DNA of 58,770 nucleotides from Pseudomonadales bacterium (GCA_016779585.1 JADHNI010000013.1:1-58770), one strand, 5' to 3'; shown: positions 1 through 9,399, counted from the stretch's first letter. The notes: a model not told the origin generated them from the letters alone. Numbers and translations: made by a program.

Positions 1-794
1 TCACAGAATTCGGTATAGATGGACTGGTTCAGGCGGAACAGGCCCTTATAGCGATCAGCCTCCTCCTGTGAAGGAAACCGTTCTTCCTGCGTTCGTGTGA
101 CATAGAGAATGTCGGCGTGGGCGATCCCTGATTGCAGGTCTTCTGATTCGACCACGTCGTGACCGCGAGATCGGATGTCGGCGACGTAGTGTGCAGGCAA
201 CTTTAACTCTGCCGGACTGATCAGTGTGAAATGAATGTTGTTATAGAGTGACAGCAGTTTGCACAGACTGTGCACAGCCCGGCCATAACGCAGGTCGCCA
301 ATCAGCGCGATGCGCAGGTTGTCGACATTCTTGCCGCGACCCTCCATCTCTTTGCGGATCGTGTAGAGATCAAGCAACGCCTGGCTGGGATGTTCGTTGG
401 AACCATCACCGCCGTTGATCACCGGAACACGGCTGGCTGTAGCAAACTCGTCAACGGAACCTTCGGTCTGGTGTCGCATGACAATCAGGTCACTGTATCC
501 GGAAAGTACCCGTGCCGTATCGTAGAAGGATTCACCCTTGGCAATAGCGGAAGTTTTGACCTCGGTGGTTTCCCTGACGTTGCCTCCGAGCAGGTTCCAT
601 GCGCAGCCAAAGCTTACCCGGGTCCGTGTGCTGGGTTCGAAAAACATGTTGCCGAGAATCGCGCCCTCCAGAACTCGGGTTACGCGTTCCCGGTTGGCAT
701 AAGGGATCATCTGGTCTGCAACGGAAAAAACGGTTTCGATATCGTCGCGGTCAAACTGCGATACAGAGAGGATGTGAGAACCGATAAAATTCAT
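1..794 (-). CDS. pyrB: Aspartate carbamoyltransferase, C-terminally cut by window edge
   Basis: This enzyme joins carbamoyl phosphate and aspartate in the second step of pyrimidine synthesis. Reading the complement from the ATG at 794 gives an open frame of about 264 residues to the window edge, so the C-terminus is missing. The carbamoyl-phosphate motif FFEPSTRTR lies near residues 52-60, and HPSQALLDL and a GDLRYGR motif follow, all diagnostic of ATCase catalytic chains. The order matches stand-alone catalytic subunits. The 23-bp gap to the upstream LysR gene on the same strand may allow co-transcription. No pyrI is visible because that side lies outside the window. Confidence 0.93.
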   Translation of the reverse strand, partial: MNFIGSHILSVSQFDRDDIETVFSVADQMIPYANRERVTRVLEGAILGNMFFEPSTRTRVSFGCAWNLLGGNVRETTEVKTSAIAKGESFYDTARVLSGYSDLIVMRHQTEGSVDEFATASRVPVINGGDGSNEHPSQALLDLYTIRKEMEGRGKNVDNLRIALIGDLRYGRAVHSLCKLLSLYNNIHFTLISPAELKLPAHYVADIRSRGHDVVESEDLQSGIAHADILYVTRTQEERFPSQEEADRYKGLFRLNQSIYTEFC

Positions 795-817
795 GCGGCG
801 TGAATTCTACCTCTGCG

Positions 818-1723
818 TTAGTCTGATTGATAGCCGTCGATAATCAGTTGACGCATCCACGCATTCGCCTGGTCGCTGTCTGTGCTTTCGTGCCAGTAGA
901 GGAATGATTCAAGGTGCGGCACCTCGAACGGCAGTTCCAGGTAGCGGGTTGGTGATGCCACGGCCAGGAATTCGGCGAAAATCTTGGGAACCGTCAACGC
1001 AAAATTGGAGTTGGACACGAGTTGTGGCGTCGAGAGGTAGTGCTGGGTTCGCAGTACCACTTCACGCTTCTTGCCCATCTTGCCAAGGGTAAGGTCCACA
1101 TGACCCAGTCCACCTCGTCTGGACGAGATGTGAATGTGTTGCAGCTTCAGGTAGGTGTCCAGGTCAAGCTTGTCACCGATGAGTTCATTGTCCTTGTTCA
1201 CCACGCAGACATAGGGGTGAGAATAAAGCGAGGCCTGCTTGATTTGCGGATCGGGCGTCAGGGGAATATCGATAGCGAGGTCCAGGTTACCGCTGGCCAG
1301 CTCAATGCTCATGTCGCGACGGTGTACCTGGTAGCAGTCAACGGACACCTGGGGTGCTTCTTTTTTGATGACCTTGAACAGACTCGGCAATACGATGGCC
1401 TGGTTCAGGTCGGTCATGCTCACCCTGAATCGCTTGTCTGAGACTTTTGGATCAAATGACTCACTTTCCTGCACGCTGGAACGAATCAGTGCCAGGGACT
1501 GTCGAACCGATCCGATGATGTTTTGTGCAACCGGAGTCGGTACCATGCCTTCTGCAGTACGAACGAACAGGGGATCATCAAAAAGGTTTCGGAGACGCGA
1601 CAGGGAGTTAGAGACCGCAGGCTGAGTAATCCCTATAATTTCACCTGCTCGGGTCAGGTTCCCTTCAGTGTAGATGGCGTCAAATACGACGAACAGGTTG
1701 AGATCGATGTCACTGAGTTTCAT
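818..1723 (-). CDS. LysR-family transcriptional regulator
   Basis: A 301-residue LysR-type regulator of normal family length. An N-terminal winged helix-turn-helix (about residues 4-65, with TQPAVSNSLSRLR as the recognition helix) is followed by a periplasmic-binding-like effector domain (about 90-295). The N-terminus (MKLSDIDLNLFVVFDAI) resembles the NodD/LeuO-like branch. It is transcribed away from gspE, and a palindrome with LysR T-N11-A form lies between them, so it may control itself and the secretion operon, or the adjacent pyrB. The effector cannot be told from sequence. Confidence 0.9.
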   Translation of the reverse strand: MKLSDIDLNLFVVFDAIYTEGNLTRAGEIIGITQPAVSNSLSRLRNLFDDPLFVRTAEGMVPTPVAQNIIGSVRQSLALIRSSVQESESFDPKVSDKRFRVSMTDLNQAIVLPSLFKVIKKEAPQVSVDCYQVHRRDMSIELASGNLDLAIDIPLTPDPQIKQASLYSHPYVCVVNKDNELIGDKLDLDTYLKLQHIHISSRRGGLGHVDLTLGKMGKKREVVLRTQHYLSTPQLVSNSNFALTVPKIFAEFLAVASPTRYLELPFEVPHLESFLYWHESTDSDQANAWMRQLIIDGYQSD

Positions 1724-1781
1724 GATTGTCCCTCCGACGACGAAACAGCATCATCAGACTGAATCAAAATAATTAAACTGG

Positions 1782-1796
1782 ATAAGTATCGCTTAT
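1782..1796. promoter_or_regulatory. Candidate LysR operator (ATAAG-N5-CTTAT)
   Basis: The perfect inverted repeat ATAAG-TATCG-CTTAT contains the T-N11-A signature of LysR operators. It lies in the 117-bp divergent spacer between the LysR gene (start 1723) and gspE (start 1841). It overlaps a possible -10 element TATAGT (1794-1799) pointing toward gspE. Assignment to this LysR protein rests on position and form only. Confidence 0.45.
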
Positions 1797-1840
1797 AGTA
1801 TGCTCCTTTCGCCCAAGTTTGAACCCCAAATCAAGCGCTT

Positions 1841-3382
1841 ATGACTGAAGTCTTTGAACAGAAAATTCCGGAAGCTGAAGAGCCGGAAAATAACATATCG
1901 CAAGGTGGTGCGGTTATTCTGCCATTTGGTTTTGCCAAAAGGCACGGCGTGGTCATCCTGCCACGCAAAGAAGATTCGGACCTTGCCGAAGTGGTCTATC
2001 GTGAGGGCCTGACTGGCAACATCCTGGCAGAGGTGCGACGTGTCAGTGGACGCGACCTGGCCCCCAGGCTGGTGGATGACTCGACGTTTGATCGCTGCTT
2101 GTCGGAAACCTACCAGAATGATTCCGGTGCAGCGATGCAGATGATTGAGGATCTCGGTGATGAGGTTGATCTTTCCAGCCTTGCCGAGGCGATTCCTGAA
2201 ACCGGAGACCTTCTGGACCAGGATGATGATGCACCGGTTATTCGCCTGATCAATTCGCTGCTGGCCGAAGCCGTTAAAGTGTCAGCATCCGACATTCATG
2301 TTGAAACTTATGAGACCCGTCTGGTGGTTCGTTTCAGGGTTGATGGTGTTTTGAGAGAAATTGTGTCGCCGCGTAGGGCGTTGGCGCCACTGCTGGTATC
2401 CAGGATCAAGGTGATGGCGAAGCTTGATATCGCCGAGAAAAGATTGCCCCAGGATGGTCGCATCTCTGTGCGCGTGGGTGGCAAGGAAGTGGATGTTCGG
2501 GTTTCGACTATCCCTGCAAGTAATGGTGAGCGTGTGGTGATGCGTTTGCTCGACAAGCAGGAAGGGCGCCGCGACCTGAGACACCTGGGTATGAGTCCCG
2601 CAGACATGAAGACGATGACATCCCTGGTGGAAAAACCACATGGCATCCTGCTGGTAACCGGACCCACCGGATCCGGTAAGTCCACCACGCTTTATGCATG
2701 CCTTGACCAGCTCAATGATCGTTCCCGGAATATCCTCACGGTCGAGGACCCGATCGAATACGACATTGAAGGTATCGGGCAGACGCAGGTTAATTCGAAA
2801 GCCGACATGACATTTGCCAAGGGACTGCGCGCAATCCTGCGACAGGACCCGGACGTCGTGATGGTCGGTGAGATCCGCGACTATGAAACGGCAGACATCT
2901 CTGTCCAGGCGAGTTTGACTGGCCATCTTGTTCTGTCCACCTTGCACACCAACACGGCCATCGGTGCCGTCACGCGACTGGCGAACATGGGTGTGCAACC
3001 TTACCTGCTGAGCAATTCCCTGATTGGTCTTGTTGCCCAGCGACTCGTCCGAACCCTTTGTGAAGATTGTCGCGAAGCCTACACAGCAGATGACTACGAA
3101 TGCGAATTCCTGAAAGTTTCAGCATCGAACCCACCCACCCTGTATCGCCCGGTAGGTTGTGATGCCTGCGCAGGAGAGGGTTATCGAGGCAGAATGGGGA
3201 TCTATGAAGTGGTTGCCGTAAATGATGAGCTCCGGCGCATGATTCACAGTGGTGCCTCCGAGCTCGATATGGAAGCCCAGGTGCGCAGCCAGACCACCGG
3301 CATTCGGGATGATGGTCGTGCCAGGATTCTTTTCGGTACGACGACCATTGATGAGGTCCTGCGGGTCACCATGGAAGATTGA
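1841..3382 (+). CDS. gspE: Type II secretion ATPase GspE
   Basis: The cytoplasmic hexameric ATPase that drives pseudopilus assembly. The 513 residues hold an N-terminal GspE domain that docks on GspL, a Walker A motif GPTGSGKS (about 274-281), an Asp box around 302-305 (VEDPIEY), a Walker B region PDVVMVGEIRD (about 337-347) and a His box (STLHTN). Two CxxC pairs (CEDC near 407, CDAC near 440) form the zinc-binding subdomain typical of GspE. It is the first gene of a nine-gene gsp operon and starts 10 bp before gspF. Confidence 0.97.
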   Translation: MTEVFEQKIPEAEEPENNISQGGAVILPFGFAKRHGVVILPRKEDSDLAEVVYREGLTGNILAEVRRVSGRDLAPRLVDDSTFDRCLSETYQNDSGAAMQMIEDLGDEVDLSSLAEAIPETGDLLDQDDDAPVIRLINSLLAEAVKVSASDIHVETYETRLVVRFRVDGVLREIVSPRRALAPLLVSRIKVMAKLDIAEKRLPQDGRISVRVGGKEVDVRVSTIPASNGERVVMRLLDKQEGRRDLRHLGMSPADMKTMTSLVEKPHGILLVTGPTGSGKSTTLYACLDQLNDRSRNILTVEDPIEYDIEGIGQTQVNSKADMTFAKGLRAILRQDPDVVMVGEIRDYETADISVQASLTGHLVLSTLHTNTAIGAVTRLANMGVQPYLLSNSLIGLVAQRLVRTLCEDCREAYTADDYECEFLKVSASNPPTLYRPVGCDACAGEGYRGRMGIYEVVAVNDELRRMIHSGASELDMEAQVRSQTTGIRDDGRARILFGTTTIDEVLRVTMED

Positions 3383-3392
3383 GAGACCCTGA

Positions 3393-4616
3393 TTGGCTGC
3401 TTTTGAATACAGTGCGCTGAATGTCCGAGGCCGTGAGGAAAAGGGCGTTCTTGAAGCCGATAGTGTTCGCCAGGTCCGGCAGATATTGCGAGAGAAGGGC
3501 CTGACGCCACTCGGTGTTAACCCGACGCGCAAGAAAGAGGCTGCGGGCGGTTCAAACTTTCTTTCAGAGTTATTCAAACCCTCCCTGTCCGTCAGTGAAC
3601 GAGCCCTGGTCACACGGCAGCTGGCGACACTGATTGCAGCAGGTTTGCCGGTGGAGGAAGCCCTGCTGGCGGTGTCCAGGCAGAGTGAGAAACCCGCGAT
3701 CAATAGTATGTTGATCACGGTTCGCTCCAAGGTTATGGAAGGTTTTTCACTGGCTAATGCGCTGGCTGAGTATCCCAGGGCGTTTCCTTCGCTGCATCGG
3801 GCAACTGTTGCTGCTGGTGAGTCTGCAGGCCATCTGGACCTGGTGCTTAACCGACTCGCTGATTTTACGGAGTCTCAGCAGGAATCTGCATCGCGGGTAA
3901 AACAGGCGCTGGTGTATCCGGTCATCCTCTTTGTTCTTACCGTCCTGATTCTGGCTGGTTTGCTGGGCTATGTGGTGCCCGATATCGTCAAGGTGTTTGC
4001 CGAGTCTGAACAGGACTTGCCCTGGCTTACGACGGCGGTTATCGGTGCCAGTGATTTTGTCGTGGACTATGGCCTGATGATTTTTGCCCTGGCTGTCCTG
4101 CTTGTATGGGGCGTCAGGCGTCTGTTGAAGGTGCCTTCCATTCGCCTGACCTGGCACCGCTGGATTCTGGGACTGCCTATCGCCGGGAAACTGTCACGCG
4201 GAACCAATACCGCCCAGTTTGCCAGCACACTCAGCATTCTTTCATCGAGTGGCGTACCGCTGGTTGATGCTATGCGCATCGCCGGTGAAGTACTCTCCAA
4301 TACCTGGCTTCGCCAGAATGTCAGCCAGGCAACTGTCCGTGTCAGTGAAGGATCCAGCCTGTCCAAGGCGCTTGAAGTCAGCGGCTATTTCCCGCCCATG
4401 ATGCTTCATATGATTGCCTCCGGTGAAAGCAGTGGCGAACTGGACGACATGCTCGAGCGTGTGGCAAGGCACCAGCAACAGGATGCAGAGCTGTTGATGA
4501 GCATGCTGCTGAGCCTCTTTGGCCCGGTGATGCTGATTGTGATGGGTGGTGCAGTGTTTACTATTGTGATGGCAATCCTGCTTCCGATCATTAACCTTAA
4601 CCAGCTGGTTGTATGA
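3393..4616 (+). CDS. gspF: Type II secretion inner-membrane platform protein GspF
   Basis: The polytopic platform protein that couples the GspE ATPase to pseudopilin assembly. The 407 residues carry two repeated T2SF cytoplasmic domains, each ending in a membrane segment. Hydrophobic stretches fall near residues 170-195, 220-240 and 375-400. Translation appears to begin at TTG (3393): the product from there, MAAFEYSAL, matches the canonical GspF N-terminus (M-x-x-F-x-Y-x-A), and no ATG fits. It follows gspE closely and precedes the pseudopilins. Confidence 0.95.
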   Translation: MAAFEYSALNVRGREEKGVLEADSVRQVRQILREKGLTPLGVNPTRKKEAAGGSNFLSELFKPSLSVSERALVTRQLATLIAAGLPVEEALLAVSRQSEKPAINSMLITVRSKVMEGFSLANALAEYPRAFPSLHRATVAAGESAGHLDLVLNRLADFTESQQESASRVKQALVYPVILFVLTVLILAGLLGYVVPDIVKVFAESEQDLPWLTTAVIGASDFVVDYGLMIFALAVLLVWGVRRLLKVPSIRLTWHRWILGLPIAGKLSRGTNTAQFASTLSILSSSGVPLVDAMRIAGEVLSNTWLRQNVSQATVRVSEGSSLSKALEVSGYFPPMMLHMIASGESSGELDDMLERVARHQQQDAELLMSMLLSLFGPVMLIVMGGAVFTIVMAILLPIINLNQLVV

Positions 4617-4673
4617 TGAGTTCATCACCCGTTCAGTGATGTTCAGTAATATTTTTGGTTCCAGGAGTTTGAA

Positions 4674-5108
4674 ATGCTGAGAACAGCGCCGAAACACAAA
4701 GCGGCTGGCTTTACCCTTATTGAGATCATGGTTGTCGTTGTGATCCTGGGTGTCCTGTCCGCGTTGATCGTACCCAACATTATTGGCAGGCCTGACGAGG
4801 CGCGGGTCGCTGCAGCCAGGCTGGGCGTTCAGGAGGTAGGCAAGGCGCTGGAATTCTATCGGCTGGACAACGGTTTTTACCCGAGTACGGACCAGGGGCT
4901 GGAAGCACTGGTCAGTGAACCCACCGGTTTCCCGGAGCCCCGCAAATGGAATCCGGAAGGTTATCTCAAGTCTGTGCCGGAAGACCCCTGGGGTGAGCCT
5001 TACCTTTACTATAATGAAGACCGATCTATCGAGGTCTATTCCTTCGGCGCTGATCGACAGGAAGGTGGTGAAGGCGTAGATGCGGATATCCTCCTGTCAG
5101 AACTGTAA
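4674..5108 (+). CDS. gspG: Major pseudopilin GspG
   Basis: The main subunit of the periplasmic pseudopilus. A 14-residue leader ends in the prepilin peptidase site G/FTLIE, followed by a hydrophobic helix (IEIMVVVVILGVLSALIVP). The globular part has the conserved GspG region YRLDNGFYPSTDQGLEALV and the acidic C-terminal loop that binds calcium in homologues. At 144 residues it is of standard length. It overlaps the gspH start by 29 bp, suggesting translational coupling. Confidence 0.97.
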   Translation: MLRTAPKHKAAGFTLIEIMVVVVILGVLSALIVPNIIGRPDEARVAAARLGVQEVGKALEFYRLDNGFYPSTDQGLEALVSEPTGFPEPRKWNPEGYLKSVPEDPWGEPYLYYNEDRSIEVYSFGADRQEGGEGVDADILLSEL

Positions 5109-5622
5109 ACCGGGAGATCAGGGTTTTACCCTGATTGAAATCCTTGTTGTCCTCTTCATTGTTACGATCCTTGCCGGCCTGACCGTGGCCAGTCTGCCAG
5201 GGTTCGTCCAGAGCGCTGACGTTGATACCGAAACCAGGCGCCTGGAACTCCTTTTTGACATGGCCCGTACCGAAGCGATGATGGATTCCAGTGAATTCGG
5301 GTTCCGGCGCACGGGCAAAGGGTATGAGTTCCTCCGGTTTGACGATGGTAGCCAGAGCTGGAAGAAAGCCCCTTCACCATTCCACGAGCGGAAACTGCCG
5401 GAAGACCTGCGGATGACCCTGCGCGCAGATACCGAAGGGTTTCGCCTTCTGGGTGAGAACCTGCCACCTGTTCTCGTGCTGTCGAGCGGCGAAACCACGC
5501 CGTTTCGGATCATTCTCGAGTCGAGATACGACGGTAGTGAGTACACCTTTATTGCTGATGGATACGGCCAGTTCCGCTGGGACCATGAAGACAATGAAGA
5601 GCGATTCAATGAAGCAGACTAG
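5080..5622 (+). CDS. gspH: Minor pseudopilin GspH
   Basis: A minor pseudopilin of the tip or initiation complex. The start at 5080 gives a short leader ending in QG/FTLIEILVV, then the N-terminal helix (FIVTILAGLTVASLPGF) and a GspH-type beta-rich domain, 180 residues in all. The start lies inside the end of gspG and the stop overlaps gspI. No alternative start in this frame keeps the prepilin leader. Confidence 0.92.
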   Translation: MRISSCQNCKPGDQGFTLIEILVVLFIVTILAGLTVASLPGFVQSADVDTETRRLELLFDMARTEAMMDSSEFGFRRTGKGYEFLRFDDGSQSWKKAPSPFHERKLPEDLRMTLRADTEGFRLLGENLPPVLVLSSGETTPFRIILESRYDGSEYTFIADGYGQFRWDHEDNEERFNEAD

Positions 5623-5986
5623 GCGCGGCTTTACCCTGGTAGAGGTGATGATCGCCCTGGTGGTGTTTGCCGTGGTATCGGTGGCCCTGGTCCGAAATAC
5701 GACCCAGAGCCTGCGCCAGGCAGGAATGATCCAGGAGAAAACCGTGGCCTGGTGGCTTGCAGAAAATCGAATGTCTGCGCTTCGTATGCTGGAACGGAGC
5801 GACACCAACTTTCCCTCGGTCGGTGTGTCAAGGGAAGTCATTGAAACCGGTGACATCAGCTGGGAGGTTGAAACCGATATCGAGGCAACAGAAAACGATT
5901 TTGTCCGTCGTGTTGTAGTCAGCGTTTACCGGGAATCAGAGGACATCTCTAGTGTGGAACTTGTCGGCTTCCTGGGGCGGTACTGA
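5609..5986 (+). CDS. gspI: Minor pseudopilin GspI
   Basis: A minor pseudopilin of the tip complex. I chose the ATG at 5609 (MKQTRRGFTLVEVMIALVV) because it leaves a six-residue basic leader before the G/FTLVE cleavage site. In-frame ATGs at 5585 and 5594 are possible, and the frame is open further upstream to 5453, but that part only overlaps gspH. The 125-residue product has the GspI features of a WLAENRM motif after the helix and a short C-terminal domain. It overlaps gspH by 14 bp. Confidence 0.92.
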   Translation: MKQTRRGFTLVEVMIALVVFAVVSVALVRNTTQSLRQAGMIQEKTVAWWLAENRMSALRMLERSDTNFPSVGVSREVIETGDISWEVETDIEATENDFVRRVVVSVYRESEDISSVELVGFLGRY

Positions 5987-5987
5987 T

Positions 5988-6746
5988 ATGCCCAGGTTCT
6001 CTGTCGTGAACATTGCCAAAGGTTTTACGTTGCTGGAGCTGCTTGTCTCTATCTCGATCTTCTCCATTCTTGGTCTCAGTGCCTACCAGATGCTGCAGAC
6101 CGTGATTGAAAGTAACGACCGGGTGAGGTCAGCCAGCGAAGGGGCCACCAGTCTCAATCTTGCTTTTTCTATTCTTCAGCGGGACTTCAACCAGTTCGTT
6201 CCCAGACAGATTCGCGATCAGTATGGCGATCCGGTTGCACCACTGGTGTTTGAGAACGAGGACTACGTCGTTGAGTTCACCCGCGGCGGCTGGAGCAACC
6301 CCGCAGGCCGGAGCCGCAGCCGTTTACAGCGGGTCGCCTACAGTATTGATTATGACAAAGAAACCCTGACCCGGCATTTCTGGGAAGTACTTGATCGTGC
6401 CGAAGACTCGAAACCGATCAGCCAGCTTTTGCTGGAAGGCGTGACAGATTTTCGCGTCACTGGTTTTACAGACGATTCGTCAACTGCACTGGAGGATGAG
6501 TTTGAACTGGAAGAAGAAACCACGCAGGCACCGATCGGCGTGGAAGTGGTGGTTGCGGTTGAGGGCGTTGGCGAAGTTGAGCGGTTATTCCAGCTGGTAG
6601 ATCCGTTTAACGCACAGGATTTTCGCAATCAGGGCGGTAGCGAAGGAGACGGTGAAGACGACGGCGACGTAGAATCGTCGCCGGATGAGAACAATGAGGT
6701 AACAGATCCTCGTGCTGTCAGGCCTGGGGAGCAGGACGATGAATAG
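5988..6746 (+). CDS. gspJ: Minor pseudopilin GspJ with acidic C-terminal tail
   Basis: A minor pseudopilin that pairs with GspI and GspK at the pseudopilus tip. The ATG at 5988 follows the gspI stop immediately and gives an 11-residue leader ending in KG/FTLLELLVS. The 252-residue protein has the GspJ core (LNLAFSILQRDFNQFVPR; FTRGGWSNPAGRSRSRLQRV). Roughly the last 40 residues are rich in Asp, Glu, Gly and Ser (GDGEDDGDVESSPDENNE), a low-complexity extension not needed for the fold. The end overlaps gspK by 8 bp. Confidence 0.92.
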   Translation: MPRFSVVNIAKGFTLLELLVSISIFSILGLSAYQMLQTVIESNDRVRSASEGATSLNLAFSILQRDFNQFVPRQIRDQYGDPVAPLVFENEDYVVEFTRGGWSNPAGRSRSRLQRVAYSIDYDKETLTRHFWEVLDRAEDSKPISQLLLEGVTDFRVTGFTDDSSTALEDEFELEEETTQAPIGVEVVVAVEGVGEVERLFQLVDPFNAQDFRNQGGSEGDGEDDGDVESSPDENNEVTDPRAVRPGEQDDE

Positions 6747-7707
6747 CCAGAGAGGCATCGCCCTGGTCACTATTTTGCTCATCGTGGCCCTGGGTACGGT
6801 TATGGCCGCCTCCATGGTGGTTGAGCAGCAGGCCTCAATACAGGCGACACGTGGCTTCCTTGATCGTGGACAGGCACTCCAGTATGCGCTGGGTGGTGAG
6901 GAGCTTGCGCGGCAGGTGCTCTATGAAGATTTTGAGGAGGATGAGGATACGGATCACCTGCTTGAGCCCTGGGCGAGTGATGAACTTCACTATGAGTTTG
7001 AGGATGGTGAGGTCAATCTGCAGATCACGGACCTGCAGAGCCTTTTTAACCTGAACCTCCTGTCGCAGAGTAATCCAGGGCAGGTGCGCTCCCGCCAAAG
7101 GTTGCTGAACCTGGTGAACGCCAAGGGCCTCGACCCGGCAATTGTTGATCGAATCAAGGACTGGATCGATGAAGATACCGGTGCAGAATTGGCCGGTGCC
7201 GAGGATTTTGACTACCTGGTGTTTGATCCACCCTACAGAACGGGAAATGCGCTGATGGCAGACCCCTCTGAGATAGCACTACTTGGTATGGAGCCGGAGT
7301 GGTTCCAGTACCTGTTGCCTTACCTGACCGCGTTGCCAGACGAGCGCAGCTCGCTCAACATCAATACTGCATCTCCGGGGATCCTGCAGTCACTGGCACC
7401 TGGATTGTCCTTCGAGGCAGCAGAAACGCTGGTGCAGAGGCGAGATGAGGAAGAGGGGTATGAAACCGTGCAGTTGTTCCTGCAGGCTCCGGAACTCGCC
7501 GGGTTAAACATCCAGGCGGACGGTCTTGGTGTACAATCTGTCTTTTTTGAGGTCCGGGTAATCGCAAGGTACCAGGATCGATTCAGTTACCTGACCAGTA
7601 TTCTTCATCGCAATTCTCTAGACGGCAGTATGCGAATTCTTCATCGCGATTTTTCCAAAACTTTCAGGGTAAGACCTGCGCCAGCCACGGAGGAAGAAAG
7701 TGGCTGA
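6739..7707 (+). CDS. gspK: Minor pseudopilin GspK
   Basis: The large pseudopilin that caps the pseudopilus. The ATG at 6739 gives MNSQRG/IALVTILLIV, where position +5 lacks the conserved Glu, as is usual for GspK. The 322 residues include the helical insertion (LINITDLQ-like region, LLNLVNAKGLDPAIVDRIKD, DWIDEDTGAE) and the NINTASPGILQSLAPGL segment typical of GspK. It overlaps gspJ by 8 bp and gspL by 8 bp. Confidence 0.94.
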   Translation: MNSQRGIALVTILLIVALGTVMAASMVVEQQASIQATRGFLDRGQALQYALGGEELARQVLYEDFEEDEDTDHLLEPWASDELHYEFEDGEVNLQITDLQSLFNLNLLSQSNPGQVRSRQRLLNLVNAKGLDPAIVDRIKDWIDEDTGAELAGAEDFDYLVFDPPYRTGNALMADPSEIALLGMEPEWFQYLLPYLTALPDERSSLNINTASPGILQSLAPGLSFEAAETLVQRRDEEEGYETVQLFLQAPELAGLNIQADGLGVQSVFFEVRVIARYQDRFSYLTSILHRNSLDGSMRILHRDFSKTFRVRPAPATEEESG

Positions 7708-8914
7708 AACACTGTTTTTTCGAAAAGCTGAAAGCTCGCTTCAATGGCTTTTGTTCGACCAGTTTGGCAACAAGAAAGAAGAAGGCCGGGATTCACTGCA
7801 GGATTTCAACGAGCAGTTTGATGAATTCGCGGGTCGCGTGATCTTCGTCACGGCCGGCGAAGATGTGCTGCTCACGCTGGCGAATGTGCCGAGTCGCCAG
7901 TATCGCCAGATCGTACAGGCGGTACCTTATGTTGTAGAAGAACAGCTCGCTACAGATGTGGAGGACTGCTTCTTCGCTCTCGGGGAAAGAAACTACCAGG
8001 GAGAGATACTGGTCAGTGTCTGCGATCTGGATGCCATGGAAGCCAGGATTGAGTTCCTGTCCCGGGTGGACCTGGTTGTGGATACCATGGTGTCTGAAAC
8101 CAGCCTGGTACCTGTTCCGGAATCCGCCCAGGCAGTTGCTGTGGTGCTTGATGGAAGTCGGGTGCACGTTCGCCAGGGCAACGGCTGTGGCCTGACACTG
8201 CCATCTGCCCAGCTACCACTGGTGCTGGGAGCTGGATCCGAACGCTCGGGTATTACCGTTACCGGGAACGAAGAGGCTTTTGAAACCATCGCGCTGCAAC
8301 TGGGCGAGCTGGAGGCAGCTGAGGAAAAGATTGAACGACAGGTGATAGAGGAAAGCGGTTTCTACCTGTTGTGTTGCCAGTACACCGGCTCTGAAACCAA
8401 TTTGCTGCAGGGTCCTTACAAGGTTGAGACTAAGCGCTCTGGTGGCCTGGTGGTATGGCGTTCGGTTGCTGTGCTGGGTGGCGTCGCGCTCCTGCTGCAT
8501 CTCCTTCTGCTCGCAGGGCAGGGTGTGTTCCTTTCCCGCAAAGCGAGTGAATACCAGTCAGCTGCAAGTTCACTCTATGAAAGTGTGTTCCCGAATGATC
8601 GAAATGTGCGTGATGTGCGCCGTCGTTGGGATTCTCACCTGGGGCGCTCGAGCGATGACAGCGGCGGTGATTTTATTTCGCTTCTGGCCCAGGCGACGCA
8701 GGGTATACCTGGTGCTGGCCTGACACTGCAGAACGTCAACTTCAATGAAAGCCGGGGTGACCTGATACTCCAGGTGCTTGGGGATCGTTCTGAGGCATTG
8801 GTTCAGTACACGCAGAAACTGACATCAGCGGGTCTGGAAGCTGAAATTGGCACGATCAGCCAGGAAGGTGACAGCGTCCGTGGCAGCATCAAGGTTCGTG
8901 GAGGCGCATCATGA
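7700..8914 (+). CDS. gspL: Type II secretion assembly protein GspL
   Basis: A bitopic inner-membrane protein that anchors GspE and contacts GspM. The 404 residues split into a cytoplasmic actin-like domain (about 1-240), one membrane helix (near 250-275, VVWRSVAVLGGVALLLHLLLLAG) and a periplasmic ferredoxin-like domain (about 320-404). The start GTG at 7700 overlaps the end of gspK. The sequence is divergent, but position, domain order and length fit GspL. Confidence 0.9.
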   Translation: MAETLFFRKAESSLQWLLFDQFGNKKEEGRDSLQDFNEQFDEFAGRVIFVTAGEDVLLTLANVPSRQYRQIVQAVPYVVEEQLATDVEDCFFALGERNYQGEILVSVCDLDAMEARIEFLSRVDLVVDTMVSETSLVPVPESAQAVAVVLDGSRVHVRQGNGCGLTLPSAQLPLVLGAGSERSGITVTGNEEAFETIALQLGELEAAEEKIERQVIEESGFYLLCCQYTGSETNLLQGPYKVETKRSGGLVVWRSVAVLGGVALLLHLLLLAGQGVFLSRKASEYQSAASSLYESVFPNDRNVRDVRRRWDSHLGRSSDDSGGDFISLLAQATQGIPGAGLTLQNVNFNESRGDLILQVLGDRSEALVQYTQKLTSAGLEAEIGTISQEGDSVRGSIKVRGGAS

Positions 8915-9399
8915 ATGCTTATCTCGCCGAGTTGAGAGAACGTTTCGCCACGCTGGAGAAGCGGGAGCAGACGGCGCTACTGCTGCTAGGCGGTTTCATG
9001 CTGTTGCTGGTGTTCTATTTTTCTGTCTGGTCACCGGTATACGAGTTTCTGGAAGACAGTCGCGTTGATCATGATCGTCACCTGAAGCTCCTGACTTATC
9101 TGCAGTCAACTGAAGCAGAGGCGAGAGCTGCGTCAGGTGGTAGCAAGAAATCAGCGTCGGACGGTAACCTGCTTACCTCGGTATCACGCACAGCGCAGAC
9201 TGTTGGCGTGAGTCCCAGCAGGATGCAACCTGAAGGCTCGGGAGCAGTCAGTGTGTGGTTTGAGGCCGTTCCATTTACACAGCTGATGGTCTGGCTGGAA
9301 CGCCTGGAATCCCAGCAGGGTATCGTGGTCAGGCAGATATCGATTGATAAACGGGATGAGCCGGGCCAGGTGTCGGCGAGGCTGGTGTTGCGCGACTAG
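8911..9399 (+). CDS. gspM: Type II secretion protein GspM
   Basis: Last gene of the gsp operon. The 162 residues have a short cytoplasmic N-terminus, one membrane helix (about 24-44, TALLLLGGFMLLLVFYFSVW) and a small periplasmic ferredoxin-like domain that binds GspL. The ATG at 8911 overlaps the gspL stop (ATGA). There is no gspN after it: the next gene is convergent and overlaps by 4 bp. Confidence 0.92.
   Translation: MNAYLAELRERFATLEKREQTALLLLGGFMLLLVFYFSVWSPVYEFLEDSRVDHDRHLKLLTYLQSTEAEARAASGGSKKSASDGNLLTSVSRTAQTVGVSPSRMQPEGSGAVSVWFEAVPFTQLMVWLERLESQQGIVVRQISIDKRDEPGQVSARLVLRD

Noticed and set aside
270-803. 177-residue open frame on the + strand
   Set aside because: It is antisense to pyrB, whose frame carries clear ATCase motifs.
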